DNA of 12,744 bases from UBA8437 sp003445035 (GCA_937901285.1 CALCHI010000077.1:1-12744), one strand, 5' to 3'; shown: positions 1-7,881, numbered from the stretch's first letter. Made by a program: numbers and translations. Notes: generated by a model not told the origin, from the sequence alone.

Positions 1-1627
1 CCCGAATCGCTTTCCTGTTGCGCTCGATCACGTCACGCCAACCGTCGTCGTAGAGATTGGCGTTCTGGCCGTTGACCGGTGAGGTCGGCAGCCAGATGTC
101 GGGCCGGAGGGGTTCGAGCAGGTCGAGAGAATCGAGGTACGCCGCCGCGTCGCCTCCGGTCGCGCCCAGATCACGGAGGAATTCGCGGACCTGGCTGCGA
201 CTGTCGAGCTTGGAGGGGAACCGGCCTGAGATCAGCACCCGCTTGTCGTCTCGTCGGAATGTGTACGCCACCGGCGCCACGCCACGGCCCGAGACGGCGA
301 TCGCACGGAATGGCCACTCGGATCCGCCGTCGGATGTCTCGGCCACCACGAACTTCGTGTTCCTGGGCAACTGTTGGCGAAGCCGTGGCAGTCCCTGTCG
401 GGAGGCAAAGATCACCGGATCGAATTTCTGGATCAACCGGGGCAGTCCACCGGAGTGTTCGGGGTCGCAGGAGGTGAGGACCACCGCGTCGACACGATCG
501 AGTGACTGCTTGAGAAGGCCCAGTTGTTTCTCGAGGAACTCGAGGAATCCGGCTCCTGCGGGCGGGTCGAAGACAATCAACCGGTCGCGGTCCTTGAGCA
601 CATAAACGGCCGAGCTGGAGAAGTCGCCGAGGTAGAACAGGCCGTCGAGGATCTGGATCGGCTTGCCGTCGAGAAAATCACGTCCGTCGGCAGCAAATCG
701 CTCGACCAGCAATTGCATCTCCTGGATCCCGGTGTCGAGCATCGCCCGCCACTGATCCTCGGTCACCTCGGCCGGGACGCCCTCCTCCTCGGGCATCATG
801 CCACCGGACGGCATCGCGGGGGGAGTTGTCGACGGGGCGAGTCCGATCTGGGGGTGTCCGGGCAGCAGGATGTCGGGGGGATCGATGGCCCTGAGTGTCT
901 TCAGCGAAGCGAGGTAGTCGGTGGCATTTGACCGGAACCTCGACGGCAGGTAGGTGCCGTAGGTGCCCAGGTCGCCGGTGATGGTCGAGATGGTGTCACC
1001 GGTAAACAGGATTCTCTGGTTGTCACGTTCGAGCAGGAAGCAGAGGCTACCGGGTGTGTGACCCGGAGTGGCGATCACTTCGATCCGCGTGTCACCCAGT
1101 TCGATGGTTTCGCCGCCGGACAGCGAGACATCGATCGTGGTGGGGTGCGGCTGGACATCGGGCATGTCGTATGTCGAGAACATCGCTTCACGCGGACCGC
1201 CGATCTGCATCACGTCGAGATCCCGTTTTCCGCCGTAGACCTTGGCCTTGGTCAGCCGAGACAGGTACATGGCTCCCAGCACGTGGTCACCGTGGGCGTG
1301 GGTCAGCAGGACCTTCTTGATGCGTGATGGGTCGAGCTGGAGGTACTTGATCTGTTGCAGCAAGGCGGTGCAGTCGGCCTCGAGTCCCGAGTCGACCAGG
1401 ATCAGTCCTTCGGAGGAGTCGATCACGTAGGCGACCGACGGCGAGAGCGAGCCGAGCATGTAGACCCCGTCAAGAAGCTGCATGGGACGCTTCTTGAGCA
1501 CCAGGCTGGCCTGGCTGGTCGATTCGGGGGTCACCTCCCAGACGAGAAATCCGCAGGCCACCAGCGTCACGACGCCGATTGCCGCAAGAACTCGGCTTCC
1601 ACGTTCACGATCCACCTTGCCGTTCAT
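1..1627 (-). CDS. Membrane-anchored tandem metallo-beta-lactamase-fold protein, 3' end cut by window edge
   Basis: The frame opens at ATG 1625-1627 and stays open for 542 codons to the left edge, so the C-terminus is missing. A hydrophobic N-terminal segment (about residues 12-30) acts as a signal or anchor; LVAC at 22-25 could be a lipobox, but hydrophobicity continues past the Cys. The first MBL domain (about 49-260) has the full metal-site set: HAHGDH at 110-115, His190 in PGHTPGS, Asp211 in TGDT and His258 in LPGHP. A second MBL-like domain starts near residue 322 and mirrors the first (QLLDGVYMLG versus QILDGLFYLG). At the metal-motif position it reads CDPEHSGG (387-394), so it looks non-catalytic. 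A Pro/Glu-rich linker joins them. The gene lies 30 nt behind the FG-GAP gene, with GGAAG upstream of the start, and is likely cotranscribed. Zn-dependent hydrolase chemistry in the first domain is likely; the substrate is unknown. Confidence 0.88.
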   Translation of the reverse strand, partial: MNGKVDRERGSRVLAAIGVVTLVACGFLVWEVTPESTSQASLVLKKRPMQLLDGVYMLGSLSPSVAYVIDSSEGLILVDSGLEADCTALLQQIKYLQLDPSRIKKVLLTHAHGDHVLGAMYLSRLTKAKVYGGKRDLDVMQIGGPREAMFSTYDMPDVQPHPTTIDVSLSGGETIELGDTRIEVIATPGHTPGSLCFLLERDNQRILFTGDTISTITGDLGTYGTYLPSRFRSNATDYLASLKTLRAIDPPDILLPGHPQIGLAPSTTPPAMPSGGMMPEEEGVPAEVTEDQWRAMLDTGIQEMQLLVERFAADGRDFLDGKPIQILDGLFYLGDFSSSAVYVLKDRDRLIVFDPPAGAGFLEFLEKQLGLLKQSLDRVDAVVLTSCDPEHSGGLPRLIQKFDPVIFASRQGLPRLRQQLPRNTKFVVAETSDGGSEWPFRAIAVSGRGVAPVAYTFRRDDKRVLISGRFPSKLDSRSQVREFLRDLGATGGDAAAYLDSLDLLEPLRPDIWLPTSPVNGQNANLYDDGWRDVIERNRKAIR

Positions 1628-1657
1628 GAGAGCTTCCGTCGGGCTCGGTCAGCCGTA

Positions 1658-3574
1658 TCACTTGGCCGGTTGGCTGTTCGATTCTGCTTTGTCGGGCTCG
1701 ACCACTGTGTGGAGCTGGTTGATCGCGGGATTCTCGATCACCTGCCGGGTGCCGCTCGGCCATTCGATCTCGATCCGATCGATGGCCGCCCGTTTTCCGA
1801 GTCCGAAATGGAGAGTCCTGGAGGATTGCGCGAGGTAGCCGCCCGCCGAGTGCACCATTCTCAGCATGGATTCCTCACCGACCCGAACGGTGGCCCTGGC
1901 ACCGATCGCGTCACGGTTGCTGCGTGTGCCCTGCAGTCGGAGTGCCACGTAGTTGCTGGCGGGGAACCGGTTCTTGAAGTAATAGGGCGTGTCGTTGAAG
2001 TTGTTGGTGATGATCTCGATCCGTCCGTCACCATCGAAATCGGCCGTGGCCGCACAACGAGAACTGCGGGTCGAATCGCGATCCTGGATCTTTTCGTCGT
2101 GATAGATCCCCCGGATCGGCGGCTCGATTCCCTGGGTGTCCTCCTGGTTGACGAAGGTGCCGTCGCCCTTGTTCATCATCAGCCGGTTCGGCCAATAGTA
2201 GAATGGGAATCCCATGCCGGAGGCGAGAAAGACGTCCTGAAAACCGTCGTTGTCGAAGTCGCTCACGGCGATCCCCCACGGCCACCACGTCTCGAGTCCG
2301 ACGTCCTCGGAACACTCGGTGAACAGGCCCTTTCCGGTTGACCGGTAGAACGCGTTGCCGAACAGCACGTCTCCGTTCTTGAAGTTCAGCGTATCCGACC
2401 ACTTTTTCTCGGTGTCGGCCAGGCTCGCATCCTGCTGCATCATGGGGCCGAAGACCGAGTCGTACTTCTTGCCGGCACTCTGCTGGGCGAACGTCAGTGA
2501 GCCGTGATCGAGGTCGAGTCCCATCCACATGTCCGAGTGCATGTCGACGATCAGGACGTCGAGTTGTGAGTCGTTGTGGGCGTCGAAGACCTTCACGCCC
2601 ATCCCCCCCCACGACGAACGGCCCAGGGTGGCCAGGGTCACGTCCTTGAACGACCCCTTGTTGTTGTTGTAGAGCTGGGCTCGGCCGAACATGCAGGAGA
2701 CCAGCAGGTCGAGGTCACCGTCGCGGTCGTAGTCGAACACGGCCACGTCACTGCTCCAGCCACGTCCTTTCAGTCCGGTGGCCTCGGTGACGTCCTCGAA
2801 GGTTCCGTCACCCCGGTTGCGGTAGAGGATGTTGAATTCCTTGGGACTCTGGATCACTCCGTCGAATCCGTCACCCCCCTTCCCGATGAAGGTGTCGGAG
2901 TTGGGATTGAGTTCATCCAGGGTCCAGTCGGCGGTATGAACCAGGTAGAGGTCCAGCAGCCCGTCATTGTCGTAGTCGAAGAACACCGCGGTTTGCGAAT
3001 GGCCGACGTGTTCGAGTCCGGACCGCTTGGTGGCGTCGACCAGCTTGCCGTCGCCCTGGTTCTCGTAGAAGACGTTTCCTCCACGGGTGCTGGTGATGTA
3101 GAGATCCTGGTCGCCGTCGTTGTCGACGTCGGCGAACGTGCCGCCCACGCAGACGCGATCGGCCAGTGCGACCCCGGTCGCCTCGGTGACGTCCTCGAAG
3201 GTCCCGTCCCCCTTGTTGCGGTAAAGGGCATTGGCTCCAAGCTGATTGAGGAACAACACGTCCTCGTGGCCGTCCCCGTTGTAGTCGGCGACCGAAACAC
3301 CGCAGCCGTGGTCGTAAAGGTTGATCTTGAACGTGGTGCCGGATTCGTCGGGCAGGAACCCCATCCGGAATGTGAGCCCGGATTCAGCGGCGATGTCGTG
3401 GAACCCGCCAGCGATCTTGGCCGGATCCTCCGAGCCGGGATTGTCGACTGGCTGGTTCTCGCGAGATATCACCACCACGGCGATTGCCACCAGGAGAATG
3501 CCCGCGATGAGCAACCCGATCGGCCTGGATGTCTCTTGATCATTGCCACCAGCAACTGGTTCATGTTCTGGCAT
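1658..3574 (-). CDS. Membrane-anchored FG-GAP/VCBS repeat protein with C-terminal ASPIC/UnbV domain (CRTAC1-like)
   Basis: 638 residues. A single N-terminal transmembrane segment (about 18-36) anchors a long extracytoplasmic region. FG-GAP/VCBS-type Ca-binding loops recur: DYNGDGHED (97-105), DVDNDGDQD (149-157), DYDNDGLLD (200-208), DYDRDGDLD (281-289), a degenerate DAHNDSQLD (331-339), then DFDNDGFQD and DFDGDGRIE further on. Between loops lie copies of the GDGTFEDVTEATG type, as in beta-propeller blades. The last ~90 residues (NRDAIGARATV, GGYLAQSS, LHFGLG, IEIEWPSG) match the ASPIC/UnbV domain seen in CRTAC1-family proteins. Such proteins are usually extracellular or envelope-bound and involved in binding or adhesion; no enzymatic motif is visible. 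The start overlaps the end of the upstream membrane-protein gene by 14 nt, with GAGAAG upstream, and the next gene follows after 30 nt, so this is the middle of an operon. Ligand and exact role are unknown. Confidence 0.93.
   Translation of the reverse strand: MPEHEPVAGGNDQETSRPIGLLIAGILLVAIAVVVISRENQPVDNPGSEDPAKIAGGFHDIAAESGLTFRMGFLPDESGTTFKINLYDHGCGVSVADYNGDGHEDVLFLNQLGANALYRNKGDGTFEDVTEATGVALADRVCVGGTFADVDNDGDQDLYITSTRGGNVFYENQGDGKLVDATKRSGLEHVGHSQTAVFFDYDNDGLLDLYLVHTADWTLDELNPNSDTFIGKGGDGFDGVIQSPKEFNILYRNRGDGTFEDVTEATGLKGRGWSSDVAVFDYDRDGDLDLLVSCMFGRAQLYNNNKGSFKDVTLATLGRSSWGGMGVKVFDAHNDSQLDVLIVDMHSDMWMGLDLDHGSLTFAQQSAGKKYDSVFGPMMQQDASLADTEKKWSDTLNFKNGDVLFGNAFYRSTGKGLFTECSEDVGLETWWPWGIAVSDFDNDGFQDVFLASGMGFPFYYWPNRLMMNKGDGTFVNQEDTQGIEPPIRGIYHDEKIQDRDSTRSSRCAATADFDGDGRIEIITNNFNDTPYYFKNRFPASNYVALRLQGTRSNRDAIGARATVRVGEESMLRMVHSAGGYLAQSSRTLHFGLGKRAAIDRIEIEWPSGTRQVIENPAINQLHTVVEPDKAESNSQPAK
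2781..3202. repeat. In-gene direct repeat, two exact 23-nt copies 399 nt apart
   Basis: Positions 2781-2803 and 3180-3202 are identical over 23 nt, and similarity continues on both sides. They encode the inter-blade segment FEDVTEATG in the FG-GAP gene. The 399-nt offset equals 133 codons, so recombination between copies would remove about two propeller units and keep the frame. This is internal repeat structure of the protein rather than a mobile or regulatory repeat. Confidence 0.85.
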
Positions 3575-5249
3575 CGTTTTCTTCTCGGTCGAGCCTCGGA
3601 AGTGGCCGGGCCGGGCCCGGGGTCGAGGCGGTTTTGAGGGGCGTGTTATCCAGTTTACGGATGCGGTAGATGCGGGAGGGGCCGAGTGCGTGAGTTTTTT
3701 CGATCCGCCAACGCGAGGAGGTGGTCTGGAACCGATTGAGTGTGGCCCCGATTTCTCGTTCCTTGACGCTGTTCCGCGCGGCGACGCTCAGCCGTTCATC
3801 CTCGGGAATCTCGTCAACCCAGTACTTGAGGTTCGGATTCGGAGCCATCCGGTCGAAACCCCGACGAGATCGTTCGAAGTAGTAGATGTACTCGTAGGCC
3901 GGAAAGCCTCCACGAAACGGACCGGCCAGTTCGACCGATTGGCCGTCACAGTCACCCAGGATCCAGCGGGCCACGTCGCGACGTTGTCGGTAGCTGAGCC
4001 CGTATTCGCCGGCGGACCGGGCCTGGTCGTCTTCGAGGAAGTTGTTCCACGATCCGAGGACCAGGATGTGTGCGAAGACGACGATGGACAGGCCCGCTCG
4101 CAGGGCCCACCTGGGTTGCCGGTTGAGCCGATCCAGCCAGTGGCCGACTTCGCCGCCGATGACGACCAGGGCAACCGGCAGGAACACGATCAGTTGTTCG
4201 GGTCGGAAAGCCGGTCGGTAGACCAGTCCGCCCAAAAGTGGCAGGACCAGCCAGAGCAACAACAGTCTCGACACACGATGCCGGGTCTCATCGGGTGACC
4301 CCGAAAATGCCCTGGCCACGGCCGCGGCCAGTCCGAGGACCATCAGGATGGCGGTGACGAACATCAATCCCCTTTGCCAGGCGGGGAAGTAGTCGGGGAG
4401 GTCGGCCGGGGTTGCCGAGAACCAATAGTCGAATCGGCCGCTGTGGAGCATTGCCTGCACGAGATCGATGCCCTCGACGACTGCGGCCCCGAAGGGGGCC
4501 TTGCCGCTGAGCACCGACAACGAACTCGTGAATTCGTCCCATCCCCCCATGTGGTGAAAGGCCACCCAGGGGGTCCAGGCGGCCAGCCCGAAGCAGAGCC
4601 CGGCGGTCAGCGACGAGGCCCGCAGTCTCTCTCGGCCGACGACCAGTACGATGACCAGCCACGCCGTGGCGGCGAGTCCGCCGAAATGGACCTGGGGGAT
4701 CAGGATTCCCAGCACCAGCATCAGCACCAGCCGCCCGGCTCCTCCACGTTCAAGCCAGGTCAGCGACACGGCGATCAGCCACAGGCTGACCACTGCCAGG
4801 CAGCAGCCGGACCAGAGCTGCCTGGAGAAGACGACCGCCCATGGCGAGCAGGCGTACAGGAGTCCGGCGGAGATGGCGGCGGAGCGGCCGTAACAGGTTC
4901 CGGCGACGTGGTAGACCAGCCCGACAGCGATGATGTTGAGCACCACGACGAGCAGCACCCCGGTCAGGGGGTGCCAGACGACCTGGTTGGGCAGCCAGAT
5001 CAGGTAGACAAACAGCGAGGATCCGCGGACGCCTTCGCTAAGAGTGCCGGCCAGCGGCCAGCCCGTTTCTGGAGCAGCAGCCACCAGCACGTTGGCCGTC
5101 AGGCCGTTGGCGGCCATTTGGTTGGTCAGCGGAACCTGGTCGAGACAGGACAACCTCAGCACGGCTGCCAACAGCAGCACCACCAGCAACGCCCACCGGA
5201 TTCGGAAACCCCGCAATTGGACCGATCCGGCAACCGAAGTCGCAGTCAT
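3561..5249 (-). CDS. Polytopic PMT/ArnT-like (GT-C fold) membrane glycosyltransferase-like protein
   Basis: 562 residues from ATG 5247-5249, with GGGAAGGGAAAG just upstream. The first transmembrane segment (about 17-35) is followed by an extracytoplasmic loop and then many hydrophobic helices through about residue 400, with a soluble C-terminal ~150 residues. This layout, and the LRLSCLDQVPLTNQ stretch after helix 1, resembles lipid-linked-sugar glycosyltransferases of the PMT_2/ArnT group, which move a sugar from a polyprenyl-phosphate donor to a protein or lipid on the outer face of the membrane. Unusually, the acidic pair (Asp-Glu) normally seen in the first loop is not apparent: residues 43-46 read NQMA. 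It may be a divergent or inactive member, or use other residues. It precedes and overlaps the FG-GAP gene by 14 nt, suggesting translational coupling and perhaps modification of a neighbour's product. Family assignment is fair; activity and substrate are unknown. Confidence 0.78.
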   Translation of the reverse strand: MTATSVAGSVQLRGFRIRWALLVVLLLAAVLRLSCLDQVPLTNQMAANGLTANVLVAAAPETGWPLAGTLSEGVRGSSLFVYLIWLPNQVVWHPLTGVLLVVVLNIIAVGLVYHVAGTCYGRSAAISAGLLYACSPWAVVFSRQLWSGCCLAVVSLWLIAVSLTWLERGGAGRLVLMLVLGILIPQVHFGGLAATAWLVIVLVVGRERLRASSLTAGLCFGLAAWTPWVAFHHMGGWDEFTSSLSVLSGKAPFGAAVVEGIDLVQAMLHSGRFDYWFSATPADLPDYFPAWQRGLMFVTAILMVLGLAAAVARAFSGSPDETRHRVSRLLLLWLVLPLLGGLVYRPAFRPEQLIVFLPVALVVIGGEVGHWLDRLNRQPRWALRAGLSIVVFAHILVLGSWNNFLEDDQARSAGEYGLSYRQRRDVARWILGDCDGQSVELAGPFRGGFPAYEYIYYFERSRRGFDRMAPNPNLKYWVDEIPEDERLSVAARNSVKEREIGATLNRFQTTSSRWRIEKTHALGPSRIYRIRKLDNTPLKTASTPGPARPLPRLDREENDART

Positions 5250-5293
5250 CCCGGTGTCTTTCCCTTCCCGATCACCCGTCGTGCCCGGACTCG

Positions 5294-5317
5294 CAGGACA
5301 CTCGACAGAGTCTCCTG
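5294..5317. other. Imperfect inverted repeat (hairpin) between lipoprotein and glycosyltransferase-like genes
   Basis: In the 100-nt gap, arms CAGGACACTC and GAGTCTCCTG flank a 4-nt loop (GACA) and pair over 10 positions with one mismatch. There is no run of T on either side, so it is not a classical intrinsic terminator. It lies in the untranslated spacer of a putative minus-strand operon and could influence mRNA processing or partial termination, or be chance in GC-rich DNA. The rest of the gap holds only the Shine-Dalgarno region of the downstream gene. Confidence 0.4.
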
Positions 5318-5349
5318 CCGATCCGCTCGGCCGGGGATCCAGGTGAGCA

Positions 5350-6642
5350 TCAATCTTCAGGAGTCCCTTCCTGGGAATCGGATGCCACGGTCACGGTCAG
5401 AATCCGCTCGACTTCGTCAACGGCCCCCACTTTTCCGAAGTCGATACCGTCAACGACATCTTGCAGGAACCGTTGTGTCGGCAGGATCACCTTAGTGGTT
5501 TTCCCGTCGACCGTCACCCTTGGCTTTCCGCGCGCTGCGGTGATCTTGATCAGCCGGTTCACCAGCGCCTGGCGACGTTCATCGTCGAGGTCGCCCACCA
5601 GAACGACGGTCACTGTGCGTCCGGACACCTTCGGTTCCTCGGGCTGGTCCGGCTCGGTTCCCTCGGAGAGCAGCTGGTTGAGCCGGATGATGGTCAGGGC
5701 GAGTGCCTGGTTGAACTGGGTGCGAGTCTTGGCCAATTCGATGCGATCCATGTCCTCGTCGAGCTGGTCCAGCAGCTTGATCAGTCGCTCGCGGTTGCTG
5801 GTGATAGCGTCTTCGGGGATCTGGGTCAGCAGGTTGCGGCCGTCTTCCAGCAGGAGCTTGAGTCCGTGCTCCAGTTCCGAGACGATCCACTTGCCGTCAA
5901 CACGATGAAGAACAACCGGGACCCGGTTGCCCTGCTTGTCGACGGGTTGCTGCGTCGTCATGACGAAGGTCCGCCCCATTGTCAGGCTGATGGTGGCGTC
6001 GTTGCCGTCCAGGCTGACCAATTGAATGTCGGCATCGAAACCCGTTCGGAAGGGGTCGTTGGGATCCTTGGCTGACAGTGCGGCCAACTGCTTGAGTGCC
6101 TTTGTTCCGGCGTTCGGGAAAAACTCGCCGCCATCGAACTTCTGCATGGCCTTGATGTCGGAGAGTTCACTCTGAATGAGTCCCTCGAGCAGGTCGATCA
6201 CCGTACTCCAGTTCTCCCCGACCAATCGCATGTTGATGCCCTTGGGCTTCATGTTGGGGTTGTCGAGAATCAGGCTCTTCTTGTTCCTCATCACGTCGAG
6301 GATCCGCTCGGCCAGCACGAAGGTTCTCTTCCACACGTCCTGGTCCATCCTGGAGGCGAATCCCCGGATGATCTCGTTGGTCTCGACCTGGTATCTCTTG
6401 GGGAGCGAATCCCAGAGGACTCCGGCGTCACCCTGGCGAAGGCCCTCCAGCGTGACGCGAGTCGATTCGTCAGGTGCCAGTCCTCCGCTGTCGGCCGGCG
6501 TTTCGACGGACTCGGCGTCGCCCGGAGGGCGGCTCGATGGTGTCGAATCCGAACAACCAACGAAAAACGTGATCGCCAGGCTGAAGGCCAGGATCCGGAT
6601 GGTTCCGGAGTCCGGTGACCATGTCGTTCCTCGAAAGATCAT
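5350..6642 (-). CDS. Putative lipoprotein of unknown function
   Basis: The open frame reaches back to a TTG at 6744, but the signal peptide argues for an inner ATG at 6640-6642: from there the protein starts MIFRGTTW, has a hydrophobic stretch ILAFSLAITFF and a lipobox FVGC with Cys30, giving a 430-residue precursor. An ATG at 6652-6654 is an alternative. After the Cys comes a Ser/Pro/Asp-rich flexible linker (about 31-55). The body contains mostly helical, charged segments, including a possible coiled coil near EDAITSNRERLIKLLDQLDE. Its middle part (VVLHRVDGKWIVSEL) resembles DUF-type periplasmic domains. The last ~80 residues (TVTVVLVGDLDDERRQALV, then VTVDGKTTKVIL) look like an alternating strand/helix alpha-beta module. 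I do not recognise the family. It is the first gene of the minus-strand block and shares the divergent intergenic region with the ABC operon; the next gene follows after 100 nt. Confidence 0.8.
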   Translation of the reverse strand: MIFRGTTWSPDSGTIRILAFSLAITFFVGCSDSTPSSRPPGDAESVETPADSGGLAPDESTRVTLEGLRQGDAGVLWDSLPKRYQVETNEIIRGFASRMDQDVWKRTFVLAERILDVMRNKKSLILDNPNMKPKGINMRLVGENWSTVIDLLEGLIQSELSDIKAMQKFDGGEFFPNAGTKALKQLAALSAKDPNDPFRTGFDADIQLVSLDGNDATISLTMGRTFVMTTQQPVDKQGNRVPVVLHRVDGKWIVSELEHGLKLLLEDGRNLLTQIPEDAITSNRERLIKLLDQLDEDMDRIELAKTRTQFNQALALTIIRLNQLLSEGTEPDQPEEPKVSGRTVTVVLVGDLDDERRQALVNRLIKITAARGKPRVTVDGKTTKVILPTQRFLQDVVDGIDFGKVGAVDEVERILTVTVASDSQEGTPED

Positions 6643-6855
6643 GAAGTCCACCATCAAGTCGTTGCGATGCGTGTCCGATCCGAAAGCTCTCTCTGATTCT
6701 AAACGGCTCGGCGGCCGACGGCATCCATAATTCCGATTGGGCAATTCGTATCGGGACAGTCTAGAATCCAGTACGGAATTTGCGGCCGCATTGCTGGAAC
6801 TGACGTTTCGACGGCCCCCGCTTCAGCATCGAATCGGACTCACTCGAGACGGGCG
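6643..6855. promoter_or_regulatory. Divergent intergenic region with weak promoter candidate
   Basis: This region separates the minus-strand lipoprotein gene from the plus-strand operon and must carry or lie near both promoters. The best plus-strand candidate is a -35-like TTGGGC (6737-6742) and a -10-like TAGAAT (6762-6767). The 19-nt spacing is longer than ideal and the -35 is weak. A short inverted repeat (CCGAT at 6733-6737, ATCGG at 6750-6754) overlaps it and could be an operator or chance. I see no convincing minus-strand promoter and no riboswitch-like or terminator structure. If the lipoprotein really starts at the TTG at 6744, only 111 nt are left. Confidence 0.3.
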
Positions 6856-7881
6856 ATGATCGTCAACGCCTACGCCATCCTGTCGCTGTTCGTCTGCGGG
6901 TTGCAGTGTGCGGTCGCGGTGTGGTTGACCGGCCGTTGGCTGAACTCACGACGTGCGTGGTCATCGGGCTGGACCGACGACGGAGCCGAGGTCGTCGAGC
7001 GGAACGCGTACCTGATGATGACACTGGCCCTGGTTCTGCTGGGACTTGACCTGGCCAGTTGGCCGCTGTTGTACCTGTTGTTGCAGAGCTACGTGCCGTC
7101 GTGGCCGGGCGTGATGTGCATTGATGGAGTCACGCGGATCGGGACCGGCAGCCTCGGTGCGAGCCGTTTCCTGCCCGGCTTGCTGGTGACCCTGCAGGTG
7201 TTCAAGCCCCTGGTGATGCTGATCGGTGGAGCCTGGCTGGTGATCTACCTGGCCAACAGGGCTACGTCGAAGGCTCCGTTGATGAGACGGCTGTTGTGGG
7301 GACTGTTGCTCATCGGCGTCACCAGCCTGTGCGACGGGGTGTGCACGGCCGGTTATTTGCTGATCCCCAAGCAGGAAGACCACCTGGCTGCCGGTTGCTG
7401 CACCCAGGTGACATCGACGACCACGACCCGTTCCTCCGAGCCGTTGCTGGCCGGCGTCAGTGGGACGGAACTGACGGTGGTGTTCATGCTGTTGTGGGCC
7501 GGGCTGCTGTTCTTGCTCCTGGACTCGATCCGGAAGCAGCGGAGTGGACGAAAATGGATGGGGGGACTGTTGGCGATCACGCTGGTGGTTGCCGTCCTGG
7601 GAGGACTTTTTCTTGTCGACGTGCTCTCCCCCGCCCTGTTGCAGCGACCCCATCACTGTCCGTACGACCTGGTGTCGGAGTTGCCCGAGAGCGTGATCGG
7701 GATCGTGTTGTTCATGGCCGGGAGCTTCTGGGTTGCTGCCGGAGCGATCGCGAGTTTCTGTGCCGATGTTCCCGAGACGCGAGAGATTCTGCCCGGGTTG
7801 CAGGCACGCGTTCTCTTTCTGGGCCTCTTCAGCTACCTTGGATCGTTCTCCCTGCTCTCGGTGCAATGGTGCGTCCTGTGA
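6856..7881 (+). CDS. Polytopic membrane protein with Cys/His motifs, NosL/ABC operon
   Basis: 341 residues from ATG 6856 with about eight hydrophobic helices (roughly 5-25, 52-76, 105-132, 143-168, 205-225, 236-256, 279-302, 312-337). Short loops carry thiol and imidazole groups: Cys88 in VMCIDGVTRIG, Cys159 and Cys163 (CDGVC), Cys181-Cys182 (GCC), and His266-His267-Cys268 in RPHHCPYD. No Walker, protease, redox CxxC or known transporter motif is visible. I cannot name the family, but the motif-bearing loops between helices suggest metal or thiol handling at the membrane. It is the first gene of a five-gene overlapping operon, and its stop lies 16 nt inside the start region of the NosL-like gene, so it is probably the membrane partner of the NosL-like protein. 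Upstream GAGACGGGCG is a weak ribosome-binding site. Confidence 0.88.
   Translation: MIVNAYAILSLFVCGLQCAVAVWLTGRWLNSRRAWSSGWTDDGAEVVERNAYLMMTLALVLLGLDLASWPLLYLLLQSYVPSWPGVMCIDGVTRIGTGSLGASRFLPGLLVTLQVFKPLVMLIGGAWLVIYLANRATSKAPLMRRLLWGLLLIGVTSLCDGVCTAGYLLIPKQEDHLAAGCCTQVTSTTTTRSSEPLLAGVSGTELTVVFMLLWAGLLFLLLDSIRKQRSGRKWMGGLLAITLVVAVLGGLFLVDVLSPALLQRPHHCPYDLVSELPESVIGIVLFMAGSFWVAAGAIASFCADVPETREILPGLQARVLFLGLFSYLGSFSLLSVQWCVL

Noticed and set aside
1355..2341. Plus-strand open frame of 328 codons
   Set aside because: Antisense to the MBL and FG-GAP genes, which have clear domains; composition-driven shadow without recognisable domains.
2603..2610. Run of eight C as a possible phase-variation tract or frameshift
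   Set aside because: The FG-GAP frame runs intact through it (WGGMG) and the run is short; no evidence for switching.
2576..3637. Plus-strand open frame of 353 codons, Val/Asp-rich
   Set aside because: Mirror of the Asp/Gly-rich FG-GAP repeats on the minus strand; no independent ribosome-binding site or domain.
5294..5317. Hairpin as an intrinsic terminator
   Set aside because: No T-rich tract follows on either strand; kept only as an unexplained inverted repeat.
4374..5495. Plus-strand open frame of 373 codons, Gln/His/Gly-rich
   Set aside because: Antisense shadow of the hydrophobic GT-C-like gene; low-complexity composition and no domain.
7296..7865. N-terminal extension of the NosL-like gene
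   Set aside because: Lies antiphase inside the eight-helix protein gene and has shadow composition; the anchor and NosL-like part begin after 7866.
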